DNA of 64,000 bases, from assembly GCA_947044365.1 (NCBI GenBank), contig OX345641.1:2485460-2549459 (forward strand). Reading direction: 5' to 3'. Made by a program: the position numbers and the translations under genes. This document shows, piece by piece, positions 45,301 through 53,320 of this stretch. Under the pieces are notes generated by a model. The model did not search any database. It had not been told where the DNA came from and was given only the letters and a program-made list of their open reading frames with translations. The DNA comes from Petrosia ficiformis (taxonomy: Eukaryota > Porifera > Demospongiae > Haplosclerida > Petrosiidae). The stretch's first letter is position 1, and each line of letters opens with the position of its first letter.

Positions 45301-46813
45301 GTGCATATATGCACATGGATACAAAGGTTAGGGTAAGTGACTTGTAATATGTGCCTACGCACTGTGCCTCAAGTTGTGTAATTATATACATGAATATTAA
45401 TTAATGCAACTGTTAGAAGATATATTAATGATACTGCAGAAAAGCAAAAGTGCTTTACATCTGGCTGTAGAGAGTGGTCATACCGACATCAATGGCATGC
45501 TTAGGCAGGTGTCTCACCATAAGCTGACTTAGCATGACCTACCAATCGTGCCTCTGAGTTAATTAGTCTCATCTCAGTGTTATACACGTTACGTCAGGAA
45601 CACGTTTATTGTTTTCATAGTTATTTTAGTTAACCAAAATTGTTATTATAATTGTTCCCAACAGATTATATGTATTGACTAATCAAGGATGTGTAATAAT
45701 TGACCACCCCCTCTATGAATAATTAATTAGCCCAAAAAGTTTTGGTGTGCTTTGTGTGCCAGAATGTAATAATTTATTTGAAAGTATTTCATTAATTGTA
45801 TTTATTCATATTGTATTTGCTACAGTTTGCATTGAAGCATGCACATGAAATTATTTTGACTTACTGTATTAACTATATTCAAATCACAGTGTAACCATTA
45901 CATATAAAGATGAATGCTTTCTGCACAGTACCCTTACCACTGTGGTACATGTATATTTTCCTCTACCATGTTGATGAGGGTATGGCATTCAAAATTGCAC
46001 TGCAAATAGAGAAGATCTATACATGTAGTTCATTTGGCTCAGCCTGGTCCCTTTGAAATATACCTCAAAACACTTCATTCATACTGTTTGTGAATGCTGA
46101 AATACTATGCAACACTACTTGCTGTATATTATATATAATAATGTGATTATTGTTTGGGTGTTACTCTACTGTGCTCTACATGTTTGTGAGCTCCACTGCT
46201 TCAATCTTTCAGTAGTGAAGCAATAGAAATAATAGTCTACCAGTGTGAGCTTTCATTAACATCCCAGGTGTCCTCAGAATTTAGAGAAAAAAAGCAGCAA
46301 CCATGAGACATTAAACATTTCTCATATGTATTTTTTTTTAATATTTTCGTTCTAAGTCCATATGAGCGCCTCCATCAGAATTGTAGCTTTAACACAGTCT
46401 CCTTAATTCTCTAAGTTGTTGAGATTAATTAATAACTTATATAAAGTGTTTATTATTTTTGTCTAATTCAATTCACTTTTTAACTGTTATCACAAACCTA
46501 TGTAGACTTAATAATTTATCACATATTATTAGTTGTTATATTATATATTTATCATCTCTATAAATGGTTAATATTGCAGCTATTGGAGGTACCTGTTTCT
46601 TCCCGTCTTGTTGGTTATCACTCTTATAAAACATCAGATTCTGGTTCTCATTATGGGACTTCCTCTGATATTGTGTCCTCTGAATCGGATTACCACTCTA
46701 AGATTTCCAGTCACTCTAGTCAATCTTCTCGTTCTGTTGATAGCAAATCAACTGAAACTAGTTCACATAGCACACCGTTAGAGGATATCGTTCAAAAAAC
46801 TGAGATAAATTAA
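27039..46813 (+). CDS. gene C: CARD-like / middle domain / ankyrin repeats / Ser-rich tail, interrupted by one stop
   Basis: A 30-exon model with all junctions in frame. Exons: 27039-27369, 30322-31274, 32312-32386, 32496-32588, ankyrin exons from 34260 to 45332, 45440-45508 and 46580-46813. It would encode about 1,344 residues, but the exon at 35713-35808 has TAA at 35794-35796, where the paralogues have TAC. Read strictly, the product ends at about residue 655. Because that exon is 96 nt and phase 0-0, skipping it restores the frame. All other exons are open, so the stop may be recent, or the exon alternatively spliced. The architecture matches genes B and D, but the C-terminus is soluble and Ser-rich. 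Confidence 0.7.
27370..30321. other. gene C intron 1 with repeats
   Basis: A 2.95-kb intron. It holds a degenerate foldback arm at about 28095-28190 and the composite repeat at 29487-30140. The stretch 28200-29480 shows no supportable coding or RNA feature. Confidence 0.5.
29487..30140. mobile_element. diverged copy of the foldback insertion
   Basis: It starts with tatcagagagtac and aligns with 17385-18556 of gene B, including both foldback arms (about 29860-29930 and 30010-30140). The arms are shortened and no longer identical, so this copy is older than the one in gene B. Confidence 0.65.
30322..31274 (+). CDS. gene C exon 2: middle domain and acidic linker
   Basis: 953 nt, phase 1 to 0, about 317 residues. 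It shares with genes B and D the blocks YLNYELL(T/K)(I/V)[31 protein letters not shown] and [16 protein letters not shown]. It has extra residues near [18 protein letters not shown]. The acidic linker is [20 protein letters not shown]. Function unknown. Confidence 0.75.
32312..32588 (+). CDS. gene C exons 3-4
   Basis: Exons 32312-32386 ([20 protein letters not shown]) and 32496-32588 ([20 protein letters not shown] then [11 protein letters not shown]), homologous to gene B 13931-14209. Confidence 0.8.
34260..35808 (+). CDS. gene C ankyrin exons, block 1, with stop in last exon
   Basis: Exons 34260-34358, 34491-34589, 34722-34811, 34952-35014, 35533-35613 and 35713-35808. The last four form the 90-63-81-96 cassette. 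The final exon contains TAA at 35794-35796 (AAC TAA TGT for AAC TAC TGT), a single C-to-A change compared with genes B and D and with the second cassette of gene C. Confidence 0.85.
36059..37709 (+). CDS. gene C ankyrin exons, block 2 (7 exons)
   Basis: 99-nt phase 0-0 exons at 36059-36157, 36290-36388, 36477-36575, 36708-36806, 37009-37107, 37310-37408 and 37611-37709. Those at 36708, 37009 and 37310 are spaced exactly 301 bp apart and near-identical ([20 protein letters not shown] type). Their introns each keep a tagg|gtaagg donor relict of a lost exon, near 36874, 37176 and 37477. Confidence 0.88.
37843..39894 (+). CDS. gene C second 90-63-81-96 cassette
   Basis: Exons 37843-37932, 38082-38144, 39044-39124 and 39799-39894. 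All are open, with TAC where the first cassette has TAA. Its introns carry the shared segments listed for gene B. A 96-bp tandem duplication lies in one intron (38748-38941). Confidence 0.87.
38748..38941. repeat. 96-bp direct tandem duplication
   Basis: The unit starting ctacatacccctgaataaat is present at 38748 and again at 38844, nearly identical. Single copies are at the corresponding positions in genes B and D, so it is a recent local duplication. Confidence 0.85.
40690..42530 (-). mobile_element. non-LTR retrotransposon (CR1/Jockey-like) fragment in gene C intron
   Basis: Minus-strand reverse-transcriptase motifs occur in the expected order: [89 protein letters not shown] and a TDDIVLY box. 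Frames shift between 41580 and 41800. The YADD-like catalytic box reads NTDD, so it lacks the aromatic residue. The 3' end (TLWNSLPSF block) is at 40698-40955, separated by about 200 bp of other sequence. Inactive. Confidence 0.8.
42632..42730 (+). CDS. gene C ankyrin exon after the LINE
   Basis: 33 codons, [20 protein letters not shown] then [13 protein letters not shown], with intact splice sites. A following exon relict at about 42850-42915 ([10 protein letters not shown], then a deletion and frameshift) is not usable. Confidence 0.8.
42731..44031. other. gene C intron with exon relict and foldback copy
   Basis: Contains the decayed ankyrin exon near 42850-42915 and the foldback copy at 43374-43603. 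Positions 43610-43930 show no feature I can support. Confidence 0.55.
43374..43603. repeat. foldback family copy, right arm truncated
   Basis: The left arm is full length and matches 18251-18388 closely. The right arm stops after gggtcctatgtta. Confidence 0.75.
44032..45332 (+). CDS. gene C ankyrin exons, 105-nt type (6 exons)
   Basis: Exons 44032-44136, 44271-44375, 44510-44614, 44749-44853, 44988-45092 and 45228-45332 are each 35 codons and phase 0-0. Starts are spaced by exactly 239 bp four times, then 240. The repeat reads [20 protein letters not shown] then [15 protein letters not shown]. The two extra residues per repeat compared with the 33-residue form lie in the loop before the intron. 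The introns are near-identical. Confidence 0.9.
45440..45508 (+). CDS. gene C short ankyrin exon
   Basis: 23 codons, [20 protein letters not shown] then LRQ, followed by a weak donor (gtgtct). If the donor is not used, a TAG follows at 45530-45532. The model joins it in phase 0 to 46580. Confidence 0.55.
45533..46579. other. gene C last intron
   Basis: AT-rich, with no exon recognised. Positions 45700-45740 resemble the foreign sequence that interrupts the gene B exon at 23166. Confidence 0.45.
46580..46813 (+). CDS. gene C terminal exon: Ser-rich tail
   Basis: 78 codons including TAA, phase 0. The sequence is dominated by Ser with Thr, His and Asp ([40 protein letters not shown]). It is low-complexity and probably disordered and phosphorylatable. 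There is no membrane segment, unlike gene B. Confidence 0.65.
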   Translation, partial: LLEVPVSSRLVGYHSYKTSDSGSHYGTSSDIVSSESDYHSKISSHSSQSSRSVDSKSTETSSHSTPLEDIVQKTEIN

Positions 46814-47102
46814 AAGACATTGTTACTATAGCTTGAGTACGAGTAAAGTACTGTCTCTAAGAAGAGTATTTAATAATTAGAAATTTGTTTAGAAATTTGA
46901 TTAGAAGTTGTGTAATTATACATATAGGTTATAGGTCTAGGTCTATGTTTTTTATTAAGATACTCAGTTCAAATGTTTTGTGAACCGATTATTTTTATGT
47001 TGCATTGTAATTATAGTTTCATGTTTACAGTTGATGCAATTGATTATTTTGACGAGCACAAAAAGGGGCGCGACTGATAGTGGGTGTTATCCAGAAGAGC
47101 AA

Positions 47103-47334
47103 CAATGGCTGTGTAAGGCATTGGCCACTTCTACGTAACACAACAATGATAACTGTCCATCGATATGCCTACCAAGAGTGAAATATTGGCTACTAAGGGA
47201 GCATAAAAAAATTGATCAACGTCCTGAGCACATGAATGTAATTATTCTAATCAGTGAAGAATTGGAGGGTCTGCAAGACATTCCTAAAAAGATTCAAAAG
47301 GAACAGTATGAGAGAGTTCATGAAATCTTTGATG
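47103..47334 (+). pseudogene. decayed death-fold exon upstream of the intact ASPH-like gene
   Basis: The second half is open and reads WLLREHKKIDQRPEHMNVII followed by SEELEGLQDIPKKIQKEQYE, ending GAT G|gtatgt, the same phase-1 donor as exon 1 of genes B, C and D. The first half aligns with gene C exon 1 only through frameshifts and deletions, and the frame contains TAA upstream. It is therefore a relict of a full death-fold exon, with its 3' half still readable. Confidence 0.6.
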
Positions 47335-47699
47335 GTATGTAGTGTATGGTGACTATTGTTTGCACCAATTAGTTGTTTTTAGTAAATGCAATGTGCTAAT
47401 ATTTACACACCTACACTGATGAGTTCTTCTGCTGAGATTATTCATAATTACTGATTATATTTGTATAAGTGGTGTTTAGGTTCCGTAATTAATATACTAT
47501 ATGCCATAAAGACAAGGGTGTGGTCTACCAAGCCATAGCCAGTTACTTCTGTCATGGAAGGTTAAGGTTTCAGTAAAAATTGCTAGCTAACCGAGGTAAC
47601 TGGCCCTATGGGTCGGTGAACCTCATGCTGTGACGTATATTAATTATGCAGAACCTAAATTTCACATACACTGTTATATCTAAAATTTGCTTCTGCAGG

Positions 47700-47727
47700 C
47701 AATGGTAACTTTGATGCATTAGATAAG
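47700..47727 (+). CDS. possible 28-nt linking exon (hypothetical)
   Basis: Lies between cttctgcag and gtgtaag. Its phase (1 in, 2 out) would join the death-fold relict (phase 1 out) to the first ASPH exon (phase 2 in) without a frame break. A better donor (gtaagt) two bases later would break the frame. Evidence is phase fit only. Confidence 0.3.
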
Positions 47728-47842
47728 TGTAAGTGTTCTAGTTATCTCTATGGGTACAATTGTAATCTAGTATTGTGAAAGTTATGTCTGCCTCTCTTTC
47801 CCATCTGATTATGTAAAGGTGGTTAATTAAAAATATCAGAGT

Positions 47843-48080
47843 AAAAAAACATTTTCATTAAAAATAAATGAAGATGTAGGGATGTCAAAACCCAAAAAAT
47901 AAAAATGCGAACAAGGTCGGGAGGTTAATGTAGTACCCAAAATTAAACAAACCACTTCCATATAACCCTACATAAGTACAGTTCTTTGTATTTTGCTTTA
48001 TATCGGTGTACATGTAAGTACTTTTTGGGTTTTGACATCCCTACATTATCTTTTTTATTGAAAATGTTTTTTTATTATGT
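47843..48080. repeat. foldback family copy with internal deletion
   Basis: The left arm matches 18260-18388. The right arm has lost its inner half and retains only tttttgggttttgacatccc onward. Confidence 0.7.
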
Positions 48081-48441
48081 TCTCAGTGTTGGATGCTACT
48101 TTTGGCTCCTAAACTGCTCTATAATGAATATAATAATTGTACACTTATTGATCACTAGTTATCTGTATTGTACACAGGGTTTTAGCCAAAGGGGATTGGC
48201 CCATCCTCTTTCCTTGTCACGATTCTATTGATGTGGTTATAGGAATACAATTAGGCTTTTGACGTGGTCATGCTTTTGAGATTGGCACCTTTCATTCTCT
48301 GAGCTCTGGCTAAAACCTTGGTACAGGAAGCCAATGAATTTGTCATGTCCATAAATTGTAATTATATATAAATGTTTAGTTTATTGATTATAAATACCTA
48401 CTTTTTACATGTATTAATTAGTCTTTTAATTACATGTATAG

Positions 48442-51400
48442 GCACATGCTTTATATACTGAAGCTGTTTCCATCGCTATGGCAACGATCTGTAATCAATG
48501 AAGCAGGATTAAGAGCACAACCATGGTGGAATATTGAAGACACAGATGTGGAATCTGAAATAAGAAAAATAGAGAAAGAAGTTGATAAGATTAGATTAGA
48601 AGGTATTCTATACTCACATGTACGTAAGTATGTGTACATGTACATGTATATACGTGTACTTGTACTTTTATATATCATATGCATAGACTGTTCATGTATA
48701 TATGTAGTATGCATATATACATGAAATTTCATATGCCAGCATGCTAGCAATAGGCATGGACAAGCATACACACAACACAAACAAGCAGCCACAATGGCTT
48801 TATTAAGCACAGCCACAAAGGATCTAGAAAACATTAGAGCAGCCACTTTGGCTTAGAAAAATAATCAGCCACAATGATTCAGAAAAATAATAATCAGCCA
48901 CCATGGCTTAGAAAAGAAGCAGCCACAACGGCTTTAAAAATGAGCAGCCAAAAGGGCTTAGAAAATAAATAGCCACAATGGCTTAGAAAATAAGCAGCCA
49001 CAATGGCTTAGAAAATTAAGTAAAAATGGAACACCAGATGTCAGGTCTTGAGAACCGGGAATGGTGGGTTAAAAATCTGTGATGGCTAGCCAACTCTCCC
49101 CAATCATCCAGTGTCCATATACACTGCAAAAACAGAATTTTTAAAATAACATAATGTGTATTGGTTAGTACAGTTGCAAGGTTTTAACAATTAGTTGGTT
49201 GTTCAGTATACATACATCTAACACCATAGTTACTTTGTATTAATTATATTAAAATACGTAAAAGGTATATATGTATCAATTATCATGCCTAATATCTCAT
49301 ATTAGATGCACAAAGAAGGTTTGGAAACCCAAAATAATATCATTAAAATATTCATCTGCTTCTTTGTATATCTATTAGACTAGATAGGGAAATTAAAATT
49401 ACAATTATTGGATTATAACAACATACATATCACCATGCAGTCAACATGACCAATTAAAATACAAGATCCTTGCAACTGTACTAACCAATAAATTAGTTAT
49501 TTTAACATTTTATTTTTGCAGTGATAATAATAAGTATATTTATATAACGAGTACATAACATAATGCAACTCACAAACAAAGAAGAGAAGCACAGAGCTGC
49601 TGTAATCTTAAGTTGGTCACAGTGCACAGCCTGAGCAGTGAGCTACACTAAGCACCTGCTCTTATAAAAGCAGCTGGCAATCTGGACTACACATGCAACA
49701 CACAAAAGAAGCACTGATTAGTACCGATTATAATTTAGAATGATAAGTACTATTCAATGCCTAGCACATCTAATAGTCACATTTCTTGTCAAAGCCTAGC
49801 CTAACATTAAACACAAGCAAATACTTTTCTTGATATGTTTGTGTACACTACAATTAAATTTAGACAAAAATAGGTGCATGTATTCTAAAAACGTTTTAAA
49901 GATAAAACATAGCTTAGTATACCTGAATCCTTGTTGTATTAAATGGGTAGTTAACTTATAATTATATATTAAAGTACATTAAACACTATAAATAAAAATA
50001 AGATGTGTGAGAAAAACGTATCCCTATGAATGTTTTCAGAAGGGTGTGGTGTCTGGCATTCAGTAATCATGGTTGACCTGAAACACTCGGTTTATTGTTG
50101 ATTTTATTTTTACAATCAACTCTTCTTACTTTTAAAATATGTACTAAAATACGAGGCTGTGTTTGTTGTTGAGTGGGTGGAACATGAGGTGGACTCTGAA
50201 ACTGTTGAGTAAGTTTACTAACAGCTCCCGGCCTGATAATTATATTAACTTATGTCTGTAAAATCTTTAAAAGAATTGCATATCCTACCAATTCTTATTA
50301 ACTGTGAAATATACACTTCATAAGCAGGTTAAGTGGGAATATTACTACATAAATGTGTGTACATGTAATGTAATTACATGTAATTGAATATTTGTAATAT
50401 GTGGCCAAATTTTCAAAGGGACCTCATCAAACAGTCAATTTTAACTCTCACTATTAGGCCATCTTGTACAGGAAGCCAACAAAATTAGAACCTTAATGAT
50501 AGCTCTTTCAGGATACTAAATGTCATTGCTCTAAAATTTCATGACTTGTTTGCCCTGAAATATACATATTACCTCACTTCAACTGCAATAGATGTTTATA
50601 CAAGCAGCATTGGTGTTTTTACAGATCGTTCTGCACTCTACAAGCCAAAAAAGCTGGTAAAATGTGGCAAGACACTCAACAACCGGCCGCCATTTTATTG
50701 CAGTTTCGATTTCACGTGTTTGGTTTTTTCTGTCATGCAAAAACATTAAACGAGTATCTGGAATAGATCCAGATGTTCAGCTCGCGAATAATCAGTTATC
50801 TGTTCTAGTCCTAATTAATTGGAAGTAAGCATTTGATCAAGTAGGGCCAGGACCTTTTTTTGCAAATTCAGTCACAATTTAATTACAGTATATAATGTGT
50901 CTGTGAATAAGAATATCAATTGCATGGGAAATGATCAAATTCAATAAGTACTAGAATTTGGTATTTCTATGGGGCGTTGCTTGCTGTTTCTAATTACCAA
51001 ATTTACATTCTAGTTGATTCTTATTCAAAATGGCCAAATAGACTTCTTTAAAATTAATCATCTTTTAGTGCCTGAATTTTCTGTCTATATATAGTCACAT
51101 ATAATTTATGTATTTTTTGGAAGCTATGTGCATGTATCTGTGTACTCAAATATATGATGTTTATGTAATTTATTCTCTTTTACCTCAATTCCTGTTAGTG
51201 AATTATTTTCTGTACTTGATGAAGAAGTTGGGTTCTTGAACTCTTCTAATCAAGAAAAGTCCGTTTGGATGCTGTACTCTAATGGAGAAAGAGATTCCTA
51301 CAATTGTCACATGACCCCCAAATTATGTGATCTCATTGCTGAGTTTGTATCTGCAGCAAAATGCAGAAGAGGAGAGGTAAGTATAAATATGGTTGGAATG

Positions 51401-52724
51401 GATTGATGGAGTGATGAACTTGAGGAATGGACAAATAAATGAGCATAAGATTGCATTTATTGATGGATAACTAGTGGAATATATAGCGATATAGCGAGTG
51501 AATGAATGCTTCCATAGAGCAATAAAGGATTCTTAGTGACAAATACATGTAAATGGATAATGAGTTCTGTGATATCACCACCCTCTCTTTTAACACTCAC
51601 TATAATTCCACCATTTTTAGTCCAAAGCCGGTGTTATGCAGATAGAACATTTGTTGGTGTTTGTATGTATTCCTTTAGCTGTGTCCAGTACAAAATAGTA
51701 ATATACATGTAATGAGAGTTTAAAGAGAGGCATTGCTTGAATTTGCATGTGGAAATTTTCACCAATCTGAAAACCAGTGTTTGATGAAATGATTATTTTA
51801 TTATTCTGTATCTGTAGACTCGTATTCTCTATCTTCCTACTTCACTACACATACCATCTCATGTTGGTCCAACTAATACAAGACTCAGAGCTCTTCTTCT
51901 TCTTAAATTATCATCAGGAAGTCTGAGAGTTAGAGTGGCTGAAGAGACAAAGTGAGTAAGAATTTGTGCATGCTGTGTACAAATGGAAAAAGAACTTGTT
52001 GTACATGTACATGTACAATGTACATCTAGCTCGTGTGCTTATTTGTCCTTCATCCTTGACACATTTTGTTGGTCTTGTATACAAAATGGTGGGATAGTGA
52101 GGTTTTAAGGAGCGGAGGACATTAACATACAGAATTGAATTGTATCACTCAATCACATATACATGTATATACATGTATATACATGTATGTATGTACCATG
52201 CATGAGTTTAACAGTATTATTTGGTAACAAAAAGTTTAGTATTTGGAAATGAATTGTTTTATTGTTTTTGGTAGCTACACTGATGTTTAGTTTCAGTAGT
52301 CTACTCTCGCTTCTTGAGTTTTAGTTTAAGTCATACATCATATATGATCTTTTTAATATATAGACATAATCACAAGAATAACACAATCGCATCAATATCA
52401 TTTCTTATTCTTTGCACCTTCAATCATGTAAAGAACACCTTACTTCTATCCAGAGTTGTCCTTTGTTAAAGAGACTCTGCTATAATCATTTGAGTTCAGA
52501 CAGCTAGTTTACTTATAAGTATTCATGTTTGTAATTTTAACTATTAGTCAGAATTTCATTTCATTTAACACAGGGAACTTCAAGAAGAGAGAGTGTTTGT
52601 AATTGACGACTCCTTTGAACAAGAGGTGTGGTACAAAGGAAACAAGAGAGGTTTACTATTGATAGTAGAGTTCTGGCATCCCGACTTGTCACAAACAAAA
52701 AGAACTACACTCTCTTCATTATAA
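48442..52724 (+). CDS. ASPH-like protein, intact copy; predicted pseudo-hydroxylase
   Basis: Four exons, 48442-48627, 51199-51376, 51818-51951 and 52574-52724, join in frame. From ATG 48446 they give 214 residues covering the whole aspartyl/asparaginyl beta-hydroxylase catalytic fold: PSLWQRSVINEAGLRAQPWW, EKSVWMLYSNGERDSYNC, CRRGE, HVGPTNTRLRALL, VFVIDDSFEQEVW and IVEFWHPDLS. In human ASPH, as I recall, Fe(II) is held by His679 (HTGPTN) and His725 (FEHEVW), with His690 and Arg735 near 2-oxoglutarate. Here the first His is kept, the second is Gln (CAA 52620-52622), His690 is Leu and the Arg is displaced. Catalysis is therefore doubtful. No EGF-binding TPR region, signal peptide or membrane segment is seen, so it may be cytosolic. 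A death-fold relict lies upstream. Confidence 0.8.
48780..49020. repeat. minisatellite, unit about 25-29 bp
   Basis: About eight diverged copies of AGCAGCCACAATGGCTTAGA. Each contains the near-palindrome AGCCACAATGGCT. It lies in the first intron of the intact ASPH-like gene and is absent from copy 1. Confidence 0.88.
49122..49523. mobile_element. MITE with about 60-bp terminal inverted repeats
   Basis: Left end CACTGCAAAAACAGAATTTT... pairs with right end ...ATTTTTGCAGTG. Inner blocks aaaataac and attggttagtacagttgcaagg also pair. About 400 bp, noncoding. Target duplication unclear (AT-rich flanks). Confidence 0.75.
49524..51198. other. ASPH-like gene intron, remainder
   Basis: From about 50395 it aligns with 3840-4699 of copy 1. 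Positions 49524-50390 show no supportable feature. An open frame at 50546-50749 has no counterpart kept in copy 1. Confidence 0.5.
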
Positions 52725-52850
52725 ATTTATGTTAGATGTTTTTTTAAAAATGTTATTAATAACTACAGTCAATCGAGGGATCAGTGTTGAACCATGGAGT
52801 TAGAATTAAAAGTAGGATCGCTGATGAAATTCACGGTATGGAAAGCTAGT

Positions 52851-52905
52851 CGTCCCCAGCCGCCCACGCCCTTAACGAGCGAGAGGGCGTGGGCGGCTGG
52901 GGACG
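52851..52905. promoter_or_regulatory. GC-rich perfect hairpin 51 bp upstream of gene D
   Basis: 22-bp arms (52851-52872 and 52884-52905), exact complements with an 11-nt loop, very GC-rich in AT-rich surroundings. The arm resembles the terminal repeat of the MITE upstream of gene C (GTTCCCAGACCGCCACGCCC). It is probably a collapsed copy of that element. Any regulatory effect is inference. Confidence 0.65.
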
Positions 52906-52956
52906 AAAAGCAGGAAATTAGGGAAGGCGCGGCCTTTCTTGTCAGGGGTGTTTATA

Positions 52957-53320
52957 ATGGATAAGCCTAAAGTCGTTGTGAAGTCAAATCACAGCCAGGT
53001 TCTGCGGGATCACCACAATGAACTGTGTAGAGTATTTAACTGTGCTGCTGATGAAGTATTGTTGGATTTTGCTGGAAAACTATTTTCAAAACGCATCATT
53101 GATAGAGAAACCAAAATTGCAGTACGTAGAAGGAAAGGATATGAAGCAGCAGACATACTCATGGATCGGGTAGAGATTAAGATCGACCAAAGTCCTATAA
53201 GCCTAGTAATAGTTTTGCAGGTCATGGCAGAGCTGGAGATTCTAAAGGACATCCTTGAAAAGATTCAGAAGAAAAGAGAAGCCACTAAACTGGAAGCCGA
53301 AGACATGGAAACTGAATTAA
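52957..53320 (+). CDS. gene D exon 1: CARD-like death-fold domain
   Basis: 121 codons plus one base. It differs from gene B at scattered positions and by one extra residue (CAADEVLLDF versus CADAVLLDF). ATG 52957 aligns with the gene B start. Phase-1 donor TTA A|gtgtgt. Confidence 0.65.
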
